Positions 6,416 through 14,734 are shown, numbered from the stretch's first letter. The stretch: 41,966 bases of DNA from Chitinophagaceae bacterium UBA4407 (GCA_002390845.1 DGQT01000109.1:1-41966), one strand, 5' to 3'. Notes: generated by a model not told the origin, from the sequence alone. Translations and numbers: made by a program.

Positions 6416-6929
6416 GCTTTTTTCAATTGTAATTATTTTATTAAATCCCTTTATAAACGGGCCTGTATTTTAAGTTCAGGATGCCGTACAGAACATCCTG
6501 AACAACGGATATTCTCAATGTTTGCTTAATAAAAACCAGCAACGTTCATACATCCACATTCTACAATAAAACATTCATCGCCACATAAGCAAATATTCAT
6601 AACAACAACACCATGGGGAGGATATTTTTGACACCTTTATTCAGCAAAAGAAACAACATCAGCAGGACAGCCCTCCTCTTTCCTTAGTTTAAAATATGCT
6701 CTGTACTTTGACGCAGCGACAACTTTTTTATTAACAACCCAAAGCCGCCATTGGTAGTGTATGTTGTACGGCTCTTACACAACTATTTTACTTTCAGGGA
6801 GCAGATTAGTATCCTCAACTACAATCTCATTATATAAACAAATTATTTTTTATAGGCTTACAATGTTATACTTTCAACACACAATGATTTTATTGATTGC
6901 GCTTTTAAAAGCTTAATTAAATTACTGCC
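6416..6929. other. 514-base gap without recognisable gene
   Basis: The stretch is AT-rich. Nothing in it shows coding character, and no palindrome of the PIR type is visible. A short inverted repeat around caggatg and catcctg (6478-6502) could form a weak hairpin. The last 150 bases presumably hold the promoter and leader of the gene at 6930, but no TAnnTTTG element stands out. Confidence 0.5.
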
Positions 6930-8120
6930 ATGAAAAAAATATTGCTGCCTTTAATTTATCCAATCGTTATCGTATGCTCTGTAAAAGCTCAGGGTATTTC
7001 TACTGTAAAAAAGGATGTACATCCTTTTAAATTCACTGTTGATGCGGCTCCTGAGTGGACCAATCTTTTTAACAGAACCTCGGGCTGGTTTGGTGCCGAT
7101 GGTATTTTCTCCATTCCATTAAGCGGCGTTGATAAAAATAACAATGAAGGCAACAATAAGACACTGTTACTTTTCAGCGATACCTACATTGGTGAGGTTA
7201 AAGATGGAAAACCTTTACCCGGCAACAGTATGGTAAATAATACGGTGGCAATAATCAATGGCAATGATCCTGATCCGGCAAAGATCAACTTCTATTTCAA
7301 GCAGGCAAAAGATGGCAAGCCAGAAACTTTTTTTGTTCCGCAAACTTCTACTGAGGCAAAGCCGCAACTCTTCTGGCTCGGCGATGGTTTTGTAAACAAA
7401 GAACTACATAACAACCTGTATATTTTTGGTTATAAAGTTGAAAGAACCGGCGCAGGTGTTTTTGATTTTATTGAACCTGCTGTCTCCATTATTGCACTGC
7501 CAAAAAACAGCAAGCCGCCATTTACCAAGCAAAGACAAATAGAAACTTCACTTCATATAAAAAACGATCAACTTGGCGAGGGAAGTTTTGGCGCAGGCAT
7601 ACTGGTAAACACCAAATGGGCCGGTGCCCCTGCACCCGATGGTTATCTATATGTGTACGGATGCATCGGCAACGATAAAAACCTTGTTGTGGCAAGGGTT
7701 AAACCAAAAGATTTTGAACAGCTTAATGAGTGGCGTTACTGGAATGGCAATGCATGGAGCGAAAATAAAGATGACCTGAAAGCCTTGACCAATGCCGCAT
7801 CCAACGAATTGAGTATGACGCCGTTGCCCGATGGTCGTTTTATTTTAATCTTCCAGGTATTGGGATTATCAGACAAAGTGGGAATGCGCATTGCAGAAAG
7901 CCCGGTTGGCCCTTTCTCTGATATTACCGAAATATGGACTGCACCTGAATGGAAGCAAGGCCTTTGGACATACAACGCTAAAGCGCATCCTAATTTATCT
8001 AAACCCGGCGAGTTGTTGATTTCTTACAACACGATTACTGCAGATTTCTGGAACGACATTCAGAAAGATGCTACGATCTACCACCCAAGGTTTATTAAGT
8101 TGAAGTATAAGCTGAAATAA
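6930..8120 (+). CDS. secreted beta-propeller protein, DUF4185/DUF5005-like
   Basis: This 396-aa protein has a Sec signal peptide (about residues 1-20, ending CSVKAQ). The mature part shows LLLFSDTYIGEV near residue 85, LFWLGDGFV, YLYVYGCIG and a late NELSMTPLPDGRFILIFQ with IAESPVGPF. This repeating strand pattern is typical of five-bladed propellers related to GH43-type glycosidases (DUF4185 and DUF5005). It is probably exported to the periplasm or surface and acts on or binds a glycan. No lipobox and no T9SS tail were seen. It faces the minus-strand sugar-acid genes across a PIR copy. Enzyme activity is inferred only from fold resemblance. Confidence 0.65.
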   Translation: MKKILLPLIYPIVIVCSVKAQGISTVKKDVHPFKFTVDAAPEWTNLFNRTSGWFGADGIFSIPLSGVDKNNNEGNNKTLLLFSDTYIGEVKDGKPLPGNSMVNNTVAIINGNDPDPAKINFYFKQAKDGKPETFFVPQTSTEAKPQLFWLGDGFVNKELHNNLYIFGYKVERTGAGVFDFIEPAVSIIALPKNSKPPFTKQRQIETSLHIKNDQLGEGSFGAGILVNTKWAGAPAPDGYLYVYGCIGNDKNLVVARVKPKDFEQLNEWRYWNGNAWSENKDDLKALTNAASNELSMTPLPDGRFILIFQVLGLSDKVGMRIAESPVGPFSDITEIWTAPEWKQGLWTYNAKAHPNLSKPGELLISYNTITADFWNDIQKDATIYHPRFIKLKYKLK

Positions 8121-8130
8121 GAAATGCATT

Positions 8131-8269
8131 TTGGGCCGGGCAATCGAATATGAATGAGGCTTTAGTTGCGTCGCACACTTGTACGCTTTGTTGAATATTG
8201 AGCTGAACGTACAAGTGAGTGACACAACCAATGCTTAATAGTAGCAACGCAGTCTGGCTCATAAAAAAA
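8131..8269. repeat. PIR copy, complete inverted pair
   Basis: This is a clear two-armed copy. The left arm is inverted (gccgggcaatcgaatatg, then aggctttagttgcgtcgcac and acttgtacg). The right arm is direct (aacgtacaagtgagtgacac, then aaccaatgcttaatag and gtctggctcataaaaaa). The arms represent two variants, gtgcgacgcaa and gagtgacacaa. It lies between convergent genes, where it may also end transcription. Confidence 0.85.
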
Positions 8270-8272
8270 ATA

Positions 8273-9112
8273 CTAATGATGACAGGCAAGTTTCAATCCC
8301 TGCACGCCGATATTTATTTTACTTACATGCCAGCGCCCAAGATTTGCAGTGAACAATTCGCTGCCTCTGAATGCTATGTTGGTGGGGTTACTGAGGGTAT
8401 GCGCTTCCCAATCGTCGATGAGCAAACTCACCTGCTGTTGCGGAGTTACTTTATAAATAATGTTGGGCGCATAACAACTTACATAAAGGTTTTCATTGTT
8501 GTCGAATGCAATACCATCGGGACAGGTTTGCGGCAATATGCAGAACACTTCGCGTGTGCCTGCGCTACCATCTGCATTAATGGCGATACGCTCTACACCA
8601 GGCAGCCAGGTGCATACAACATAGAGCCAGTCTTCGTTTGCGGAGATGGCCAAACCATTAGCAAAATTAAACGGGCCACTGTGCCAGATGGTTCCATTAC
8701 CATTTTCATCGAAGCAAAATATTTTGCCGGTAACCTGCCTGAAGGCGCCACTATCACTTACAAATAATTTACCACTGCGGGTAAAACTTGCATAGTTGGG
8801 AATACTAAATGAATCGCCATCAGCACCTGTTGCAAACTTTGTAAGCTGGTTGGTTTTGAGATCGAGTTTCCACACACATTTATTTTTAAGGTCGCACACT
8901 GCGAGCCAGGACGCATCGGGAGAAAATGCAATGCCGAGAATAAAACCACCGGTATTATTTACCTCTTTTATCTCGCTTCCATCGGCGGCTATTCTATAAA
9001 TTTGTCCTGCTTCACCGCCGGCCCAAACAGAGCCATCGGGATGCACTGCAATACATTCGGGATGATCAAGGCCATCCGCAAAAATGGAAACATCTTCGAT
9101 TGTTAAAGGCAT
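8273..9112 (-). CDS. SMP-30/gluconolactonase-family lactonase
   Basis: This 279-aa six-bladed beta-propeller hydrolyses sugar lactones to sugar acids in the cytoplasm (no signal peptide). The three metal ligands of the family are recognisable: Glu19 in HPECIAVHP, Asn152 in NFANGLAIS and Asp199 in CPDGIAFD, with normal spacing. Repeated SG.LFVSD and ENLYVSC-type blade strands agree. It is last in a same-strand run after the glucarate-dehydratase-like gene (87-base gap) and would act just before that enzyme in a sugar oxidation route. The specific lactone is unknown. Confidence 0.88.
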   Translation of the reverse strand: MPLTIEDVSIFADGLDHPECIAVHPDGSVWAGGEAGQIYRIAADGSEIKEVNNTGGFILGIAFSPDASWLAVCDLKNKCVWKLDLKTNQLTKFATGADGDSFSIPNYASFTRSGKLFVSDSGAFRQVTGKIFCFDENGNGTIWHSGPFNFANGLAISANEDWLYVVCTWLPGVERIAINADGSAGTREVFCILPQTCPDGIAFDNNENLYVSCYAPNIIYKVTPQQQVSLLIDDWEAHTLSNPTNIAFRGSELFTANLGRWHVSKINIGVQGLKLACHH

Positions 9113-9128
9113 ACAATAAATTTATAAA

Positions 9129-9199
9129 TGTCTGATGTCTGATTTTTTGATGTCTGATTTAAATACACTTCTTACTTACAACTTATTACTTAAAACTTA
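9129..9199. repeat. short degenerate direct repeats
   Basis: Three copies of gtctgat lie at 9130-9157 (tgtctgatgtctgat, then gatgtctgat). They are followed by a stretch built from variants of cttacttacaacttattact up to the stop of the upstream gene. The reverse complement of that stretch resembles gtaataagttgtaggtaata at 39692-39720. These are simple spacer repeats with no evident function. Confidence 0.6.
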
Positions 9200-10423
9200 C
9201 TACTTGCTTCTCAGCTTCGCCCATCTTTTCTCAGGCAGTACACTGTACCAATCCGGTCTTTGCGGATCTCGATCATAAGTATACCCACCGGTTTGTTTAT
9301 AGTATTCCGCATAGTGATTTAATTTATCACGATCCAATTCAACGCCAAGTCCGGGGCCGGTTGGCACCTGTATACAACCATCTTTATATTTCATTTTTCC
9401 ACCTGCAATAATATCATCTGTCAGGTGATGATAATGTGCGTCTGCTGCAAAAGATAAATTAGGCACGGCTGCGCCCAAATGAAGCATGGTAGCGAGTTGT
9501 ACGCCCAGCTCACCGGAACTGTGTACGGCTACGCCGATCTGAAATTTCTCGCAGATCACACTTGCTTTCCATGCCTGGCGAAGGCCACCCCAAAAGGTGG
9601 TGTCGAGTAATATTACATCAATCGCTTCATTGCGGATACAGCTTGCAAGCTGTTCAAAATTTACTACAACTGTGTTGGTTGAAGTTGGAATTCTAATACG
9701 GCTTTTTACACGCCGCATACCTTCCAAACCAAAGGTTGGGTCCTCAAAATAATCATTGTTTAAATCCTCAATAGACTGGCCAATGCGAATCGATTCTTCC
9801 ACACTCCATGCGGCATTGGGATCGATCCTTACTTTATGATTTGGAAACGCATTTGCCAATGCACGGAACACTTCTACCTCATGCTCAGGAGCAAAAACAC
9901 CGGCCTTTAATTTATGTGTGGTAAAGCCATGTTCAGCAACCAATTCTTTCGCATGGCGCACCATTTCGTCGGCGGTTTCTTCCCCTCCTTTTCCGGTTTG
10001 CTCATTGGCATAACGAAAAAATAAGTAGGAAGCAAATGGCACTGCTTCTCTTAATGCGCCGCCCAATAAATCGCATGCCCGAATGCCGGTCTTCTTGCCT
10101 ATAATATCCATGCAGGCAAATTCTAATGCGGCATGCAACTGTGTTCGGTTGTTGTACAACGATGCAGTTGGATTACAAATTTTCCAGTACATCGCTTCAA
10201 GCTGAAAAGGATCGTGACCCACCAAATATTGTTTCAATCCTTTGAATGCATTCTCCGCAGATTCGCCGCCACCGCCCATTTCGCCCAATCCTGTTATACC
10301 TTCGTCTGTTTCCACTTCAATAATGGTTCGTATAAATCTCCCCCAATGCGCACCGTTTGCATGGCGTATCGGAGCCTCTAAAGGCATGGCTACTGTTGTG
10401 GCTTTTATGTCTGTTATTTTCAC
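9200..10423 (-). CDS. glucarate-dehydratase-like enolase-superfamily sugar acid dehydratase
   Basis: This 407-aa member of the mandelate racemase/enolase superfamily removes water from sugar acids to give 2-keto-3-deoxy acids. Catalytic and metal residues follow the glucarate dehydratase pattern: Lys171 and Lys173 in THKLKAG, Asp201 and Asn203 in RIDPNAAW, Glu227 in FEDP, Asn250 in TSTNTVV as third metal ligand, Asp274, and His301 in AVHSSGELGV. The Asn third ligand and the His-Asp dyad set it apart from the muconate cycloisomerase and mannonate subgroups. The start is GTG 10423, giving the typical MKITDIKATTV. The glucarate dehydratase subgroup is fairly sure, but the true substrate could be another sugar acid made by the neighbouring dehydrogenase and lactonase. 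Confidence 0.85.
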   Translation of the reverse strand: MKITDIKATTVAMPLEAPIRHANGAHWGRFIRTIIEVETDEGITGLGEMGGGGESAENAFKGLKQYLVGHDPFQLEAMYWKICNPTASLYNNRTQLHAALEFACMDIIGKKTGIRACDLLGGALREAVPFASYLFFRYANEQTGKGGEETADEMVRHAKELVAEHGFTTHKLKAGVFAPEHEVEVFRALANAFPNHKVRIDPNAAWSVEESIRIGQSIEDLNNDYFEDPTFGLEGMRRVKSRIRIPTSTNTVVVNFEQLASCIRNEAIDVILLDTTFWGGLRQAWKASVICEKFQIGVAVHSSGELGVQLATMLHLGAAVPNLSFAADAHYHHLTDDIIAGGKMKYKDGCIQVPTGPGLGVELDRDKLNHYAEYYKQTGGYTYDRDPQRPDWYSVLPEKRWAKLRSK

Positions 10424-10430
10424 GTAAGTA

Positions 10431-10459
10431 ATTTGATAATTTGGTGATTTGATAATTTG
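10431..10459. repeat. two direct copies of a 13-base motif
   Basis: The motif atttgataatttg occurs at 10431-10443 and 10447-10459 directly upstream of the dehydratase start codon. It is AT-rich, so its presence may affect promoter strength, but no known operator is recognised. Confidence 0.6.
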
Positions 10460-10480
10460 AAAATGAAATGCATAATTCTT

Positions 10481-10570
10481 TTATTGACCAGACTTTATTA
10501 CTACTATTAAGCTTCTCTTGCGCCTGCCCCGACGAGCGAAGCGGAACTCGGGGTCGCACACTTGTGCGTT
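10481..10570 (-). repeat. PIR arm with 31-base GC-rich hairpin insertion
   Basis: An inverted PIR arm (ttattgaccag, then taagcttctcttgcg and tcgcacacttgtgcg) is interrupted at 10523-10553 by a 31-base segment. It begins cctgccccgacgagcg and ends ggaactcgggg. The segment can fold as cccc.ga ... tcgggg. It is the exact reverse complement of the insertion at 12671-12701 and sits at the same core position. Confidence 0.85.
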
Positions 10571-10683
10571 CTGATCTTTACTCAACAATGTGCAACAACT
10601 TTATAAAATCATGAATGCATTTAAAGCAAACTATCCCACCAGATTTATTTCTTTGGATAAGCCAATTACAACACTTCTTATAT

Positions 10684-10739
10684 AACCCCGGCTTTAAAGC
10701 CGGGGTTAGCAAAATCAAGGGATTTTGGCTTTAGCCAAA
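10684..10739. repeat. REP-like double palindrome
   Basis: A perfect 24-base palindrome, aaccccggctttaaagccgg plus ggtt, occupies 10684-10707. Sixteen bases later comes a 7-bp hairpin with arms tttggct and agccaaa at 10724-10739. This pairing of a GC-rich and a shorter palindrome resembles REP elements mobilised by RAYT transposases. No RAYT gene is in the window. It lies just downstream of the SDR gene and may also stop transcription or protect mRNA. Confidence 0.75.
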
Positions 10740-10752
10740 GCTATTAAATTAT

Positions 10753-11508
10753 CTACTTTTTGCTCCCCTGTATGGTAATCCCCAATCCGCCATCAATTCT
10801 TATCGCCTGTCCGGTAATAAATGAGGCTTTATCATCACAAAGAAACATCACCAGTTCGGCAACCTCTTCTGCTGTACCAATTCGTTTTGTAAGATGCATA
10901 TCAATACATTCCTGCATTACTGCATCCGGATCTGGTGACAAAGCAATAGCATCGCGTAACATAGGCGTATCAATCGTTCCGGGGCAAACAGCCACGCATC
11001 TTACATGCGGAGCATAATCAACAGCGATGCTTCTTGTTAATCCAAGAATGGCTGATTTAGCCGTAGTATATGCCGCCACTTTCTCCTGGCTCACAAAAGA
11101 CTGCACACTGGCAATATTAATCACTACTCCTTTCTTATTTTCGAGCATAGAGGGGATCGCATATTTAGCACAAAGAAATAAACTCTTCAGGTTTACATTC
11201 ATCACCAGATCCCATTCATCCACACTTGTTTCTGTAACAGAACCATAACGTTGAATGCCTGCATTATTCACCAAATAATCTACTGAATGAAAATGCTGAA
11301 TCACTTGTTCAAAAGCATCCTTAACCTGCGTTTCAGAAGAAACATCGCAGTGAATATTTAACCAGCGTTTATCATTGATCAATGATGTATCATCCGCCAC
11401 ATCAAGCAAAGCAACATTGGCACCAGCATCAAAAAATAATTTTGCGCAGGCGGCACCAATACCTTTTGCAGCACCGGTTATTACAACGGTTTTATTTTGA
11501 TAATTCAT
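10753..11508 (-). CDS. SDR-family sugar dehydrogenase
   Basis: This 251-aa classical short-chain dehydrogenase shows TGAAKGIG at residues 11-18, Asp36 at the end of the second strand (NAD preference), NNAG at 81-84 and the catalytic set Ser134, Tyr147 and Lys151 (AAYTTAK). The C-terminal FITGQAIRIDGGLG is typical. Cytoplasmic. Its start overlaps the end of the mutarotase-like gene by 17 bases, so the two are co-translated. With lactonase and dehydratase genes nearby it is best read as an NAD-dependent aldose 1-dehydrogenase or sugar-acid dehydrogenase. The exact substrate is not readable. Confidence 0.88.
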   Translation of the reverse strand: MNYQNKTVVITGAAKGIGAACAKLFFDAGANVALLDVADDTSLINDKRWLNIHCDVSSETQVKDAFEQVIQHFHSVDYLVNNAGIQRYGSVTETSVDEWDLVMNVNLKSLFLCAKYAIPSMLENKKGVVINIASVQSFVSQEKVAAYTTAKSAILGLTRSIAVDYAPHVRCVAVCPGTIDTPMLRDAIALSPDPDAVMQECIDMHLTKRIGTAEEVAELVMFLCDDKASFITGQAIRIDGGLGITIQGSKK

Positions 11509-12547
11509 GGATCAATTGCGGGGTTAATTTTAAATTAATATCAGCGCCAGTCTTTGTTTTTATTTGAATCGTATTGTCTTCAATATTGATGTCTGTCACA
11601 CCTTCAAAGCCTGGCTCTGTATGGTGAATAAAAGAAAAATAATTTTTAGTAATAATTTCCCCGGCATCAATATATGCAAAAGTTTTTTCGCCAAACAAAC
11701 TTGTGGCAGTATCCAATATTTCTTTGAACGGCTGGTGAATGCCTGCCGTTCCAAATTCTATTCCCCTGTATTTTATATCATCTCCATCCCAATGCTGCCA
11801 TAAATGTACCCAGGGATAATCGTTACGTTGCCAAGCATAACCAAGCAACAGATTGCATTTCGGCGAGTACGCAGTAACCCAACCATATTCACAATCTTGT
11901 TCTACAACAAAAGAGAAAACGGAATTATATGGAACAGAAGGATTCCTTAAATCAAAACTTATTCCCTTTTCGTCTTTCACACCTGGCCATTGCAGCATAT
12001 TGTTTGCTGCGTCTTTATACAAAGCTTGGTCAAAACCCACAGATCCATTGCAGTCAACGATTACATCGTTATCAAGGAAAGGTGCTGCCAGTGTGGGATG
12101 CTGCACCATATTGTACAATCTGCCTAATGGATTTATACTTTTTACTTTTTCTTTCACCAAAAACACCGGGTTGTTTGAATCAAGTTCAATAGTTCTTTCA
12201 ACTTGCAATCCCTCCAGCGCAGCAACGGCCTGCATGTGCAATAATCCAGTAGCATTATTTTCTTCAGCATTCCATAAAATATTAGCTGTTTGGCCATGAT
12301 TGGGCATGCCGGCAATTATCTCTCCTGTGGAGGGTTCGCCCCATCTGCCGAGGCAAAGAAAATGGCCCTGGTAAGGCGCACCTGCCTTATTATTCTCCGG
12401 CATCTGTTCTTTTGAAAAAGCAAAGCTGAGTGGATTTACCGGGTTTTCTTTCAAATGAAAATCAGTGATGGCACCGCCATTCAAATCAATGGATATTGAT
12501 GATATATTATTCTCAAGTGTAATGACTGAAGAAGTTGCTGTATTCAT
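11492..12547 (-). CDS. galactose mutarotase-like (aldose 1-epimerase fold) protein
   Basis: This 351-aa protein begins with an ISSISIDLNGGAITDFHL segment, the entry strand of the aldose 1-epimerase-like beta-sandwich. Other family-like parts are YQGHFLCLGRWGEPS, VERTIELDSNNPVFLV, LYNMVQHPTLAAPFLD and YRGIEFGTAGIHQPF. The His in MVQHPT and the Glu in GIEFG are candidate catalytic residues, by analogy. No signal peptide is seen, so it acts in the cytoplasm. The gene is first in the run and overlaps the SDR gene. It probably interconverts anomers for the dehydrogenase. Sequence is distant from classical GalM, so sugar specificity is open. Confidence 0.7.
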   Translation of the reverse strand: MNTATSSVITLENNISSISIDLNGGAITDFHLKENPVNPLSFAFSKEQMPENNKAGAPYQGHFLCLGRWGEPSTGEIIAGMPNHGQTANILWNAEENNATGLLHMQAVAALEGLQVERTIELDSNNPVFLVKEKVKSINPLGRLYNMVQHPTLAAPFLDNDVIVDCNGSVGFDQALYKDAANNMLQWPGVKDEKGISFDLRNPSVPYNSVFSFVVEQDCEYGWVTAYSPKCNLLLGYAWQRNDYPWVHLWQHWDGDDIKYRGIEFGTAGIHQPFKEILDTATSLFGEKTFAYIDAGEIITKNYFSFIHHTEPGFEGVTDINIEDNTIQIKTKTGADINLKLTPQLIHELSK

Positions 12548-12650
12548 ATTGTTCGGTCAACCGTTATGCTTATCAAATCCAAATTAAACAATTTGATTGA
12601 ATCTTCTGGTGCAGATTGATTTGCCCGGCTGTTGAAACCTGAATTATATT

Positions 12651-12740
12651 CGGAACGTACAAGTGTGCGACCCCGAGTTCCGCTTCGCTCGTCGGGGCAG
12701 GCGCAACAAAAGCATCATAGATATACTTCTGCCGGGCTCA
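12651..12740 (+). repeat. PIR arm with 31-base GC-rich hairpin insertion
   Basis: A direct arm, cggaacgtacaagtgtgcga, continues at cgcaacaaaagcatcatag and ends tctgccgggctcaaaaaa. It is split at 12671-12701 by the same 31-base segment as at 10523-10553 in opposite absolute but identical relative orientation. A piece of the left end (ttgcccggctgttgaaacc) is visible at 12621-12639. Confidence 0.85.
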
Positions 12741-12745
12741 AAAAA

Positions 12746-13573
12746 TCAATTCATTACCCCATTCTTTTTAAAGAATTCATGAAAAAAAAGCAGTTGATAT
12801 TTTACAGAATTATTCCAGTAAGGCCATTCATGGCCACCGGGCCTTTCAATATAATCATGAGCAATTTTCTTGTCCACCAGTTTCTGGTGCAGGTTTCGGT
12901 TTACCTGTAAAAAGAAATCATCCACGCCGCAATCGAATATAATTTTAAGTTCATTATTCTGCAACTGATCAACAAGATTGATAACCGTGTTCTTATCCCA
13001 GTTATCCTTGTGCGTGGCATAATCACCAAGATATTTTTTGATGTCCCAGTTGTTTGGGAAAGGCCTAAAATCTACACCGCCGCTCATGCTACCTGCCGCG
13101 CCAAAAAAATCTTTATGGCGGATAGCGAGATACAACGCACCATGACCTCCCATACTCAAACCAGTGATGGCCCTGGCTTTCCGGTCAGCAATGGTTCTGT
13201 AATGTGCATCAATATATGCAGGAATTTCAAGCGCAACATTGGTTTCATATTTCATGGTTGTATCAACGGGGCTATCGAAATACCAGCTTCCAAAAGCGCC
13301 ATCGGGACAAACAACCAGCATGCCATTTTCATCAACAGCTTTTAAAAGATCAGGCGCTTTTTGAACCCAGTTGCCGTAGTTTCCACTATAACCGTGCAAC
13401 AAATAAACCACAGGAAAATGTTTTGATTTCTTTTTATAAGCATCAGGTTTTATAATTACACATTTTACGTTCTTATGCATGCTGTTGCTGTAAATAAGAA
13501 TGGTATCAACTGTAGCTGCTTTAAGAAAAAAACAACTAAGGCTAAATACCAAAATGGCTATTACTGGTTTCAT
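12746..13573 (-). CDS. secreted esterase (esterase D / PF00756-type alpha/beta hydrolase)
   Basis: This 275-aa protein has a signal peptide (about residues 1-20, SLSCFFLKAA). The alpha/beta hydrolase fold shows FPVVYLLHGYSGNYGNWV, the nucleophile Ser140 in ITGLSMGGHGA, an acid at Asp218 or Asp219 in CGVDDFF and His248 in PGGHEWPYW. This layout is that of PF00756 esterases, which include feruloyl and acetylxylan esterases and S-formylglutathione hydrolase. Export plus the sugar-metabolism neighbours favours removal of acyl groups from plant or microbial glycans. It is on the same strand as the mutarotase gene but separated by a PIR copy, so shared transcription is uncertain. Confidence 0.87.
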   Translation of the reverse strand: MKPVIAILVFSLSCFFLKAATVDTILIYSNSMHKNVKCVIIKPDAYKKKSKHFPVVYLLHGYSGNYGNWVQKAPDLLKAVDENGMLVVCPDGAFGSWYFDSPVDTTMKYETNVALEIPAYIDAHYRTIADRKARAITGLSMGGHGALYLAIRHKDFFGAAGSMSGGVDFRPFPNNWDIKKYLGDYATHKDNWDKNTVINLVDQLQNNELKIIFDCGVDDFFLQVNRNLHQKLVDKKIAHDYIERPGGHEWPYWNNSVKYQLLFFHEFFKKNGVMN

Positions 13574-13670
13574 ATTTTTATTTGATTGATAAAGTAAGGT
13601 GATTCTTTTTTATTTAAAAAATACGAAACAGAAAGGAGTTGCAATTCGGAGTATTTAGCTGAAATACTTC

Positions 13671-13733
13671 CAGAAAGTAAAAGTGTGCGACGCAAGTGAA
13701 GCTTCACAGAATATCCACTGCCGGGCCAAAAAA
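13671..13733 (+). repeat. PIR arm
   Basis: A single direct arm: aaaagtgtgcgacgcaagtg, then aagcttcacag and cactgccgggccaaaaaaaa. No inverted partner is evident upstream. It lies between divergent genes, 60 bases before the DUF721 gene. Confidence 0.8.
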
Positions 13734-13795
13734 AATTGTATTCGATAGTGCAAAATATAATTTCGCTGCTGTTGGTTTGTTTATAATTTTACAGC

Positions 13796-14077
13796 ATGGC
13801 ACAGTTACAATTGGGTGAAGCGCTGAAACAATTTTTAGATAAGAGCAAGTTGAAAAATGGGGTGCGTGCTGCACAGATTGAAGGTATTTGGGCTGAAGTA
13901 ATGGGCAAAACCATTGCAAAGCACACCGATAAAATCGAGATCATTAATCAAACACTATTTATTACCACGGCCGTTGGCCCTTTGAAACAGGAACTGGTTT
14001 ATCAAAAAGAAAAAATCATTGAGCGCATTAATGAAGTAATGGGCGAAAAAGTAATAAAGCAGGTTGTAATACGCTGA
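13796..14077 (+). CDS. DUF721 domain protein (DciA-like)
   Basis: This 93-aa protein has the DUF721 pattern: LGEALKQFLDKSKLKNG, an EGIWAEVMGKTIAKHTDKIE helix-strand region and LFITTAVGPLKQELVYQKE, with a helical end containing INEVMGEKVI. DUF721 includes DciA, the replicative helicase loader or operator of most bacteria lacking DnaC. Length fits the short Bacteroidota form. In many Bacteroidota such genes sit near recF; here the neighbours are a sugar esterase and a CBS protein, so position gives no support. Its stop is eight bases from the stop of the convergent CBS gene. Confidence 0.85.
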   Translation: MAQLQLGEALKQFLDKSKLKNGVRAAQIEGIWAEVMGKTIAKHTDKIEIINQTLFITTAVGPLKQELVYQKEKIIERINEVMGEKVIKQVVIR

Positions 14078-14085
14078 AAAAAAGA

Positions 14086-14532
14086 TCAATAAAACTTCAA
14101 AGATTTATCGGTAAGCGCTGCTTTCATAGACTCAGAACTTTTTTCATTCTGTAAAATTGCTTCGCGCATCAGGTCGTGAATGGTAATAATTCCTTTAAAC
14201 TCCATCTCATCAAATACAGGCAGGTAACGTGTTTTAGAAGCATTCATCAGTACCATGCATTGATCGGCGGTGTTGCTGCTTGATATGATTGGAAAATCCT
14301 TTGTCATAATTTCTTTAACCAGTGTATTTGCGGATTGCTTGTTCTCCAGAATTACTTTATGTGTATAATCCCGCTCCGAAATAATACCTGCATAATTTCC
14401 ATTTTCATTTACAATCAGGTAACTGATATTCTCACTTTTCATTACAAGAATGGCCTCCAAAACAGTGGCATTTCTATCAATATAATTAAAATGCGGGCCT
14501 TTCTGTTGTAATACTTCGTTTATCGTGCGCAT
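14086..14532 (-). CDS. CBS-domain pair protein
   Basis: This 148-aa protein from ATG 14532 (MRTINEVLQQKG) consists of two CBS domains and little else. The first has NATVLEAILVMKSENISYLIV and GIISERDYTHKV; the second has VKEIMTKDFPIISSSNT, YLPVFDEMEFKGIITIHDLM. Such pairs bind adenine nucleotides and regulate other proteins. There is no fused enzyme or channel. An in-frame start 12 codons upstream (14568) adds a basic stretch unlike the family and is rejected. Target and ligand are unknown. Confidence 0.85.
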   Translation of the reverse strand: MRTINEVLQQKGPHFNYIDRNATVLEAILVMKSENISYLIVNENGNYAGIISERDYTHKVILENKQSANTLVKEIMTKDFPIISSSNTADQCMVLMNASKTRYLPVFDEMEFKGIITIHDLMREAILQNEKSSESMKAALTDKSLKFY

Positions 14533-14734
14533 ACGTTTAAATTTTCTATGGTAATATTTAAAAAGCAAAAATGATAAAGTTGCGCCATATAAAACATGAT
14601 ACTTGTCAATATATTTTTTGAGCCTTGGTTCGGTTTTTACTGAGCTTTGGCCATATTGCTGCTAAACAGCCTGGTATAAAAAATTCTGTTATGTTACACT
14701 TGATTAAGAAATGATTTAAAGAGGAAATAAAAGT

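Noticed and set aside
8219..8767. A 182-codon plus-strand frame between the propeller and lactonase genes.
   Set aside because: It lies antisense to the well-supported lactonase gene, whose catalytic residues are all present, and begins inside a PIR copy.
11853..12299. A 148-codon plus-strand frame antisense to the mutarotase-like gene.
   Set aside because: It has an unlikely amino acid composition rich in Ser and Cys and no domain; the minus-strand gene has clear family motifs.
10317..12910. Short open frames at 10317-10559, 12632-12910 and 29239-29535 share a peptide like VRPRVPLRSSG and look like a small protein family.
   Set aside because: The shared peptide is the translation of the GC-rich hairpin inserted in PIR copies. 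The frames overlap repeats or real genes, have no consistent start and no other similarity.
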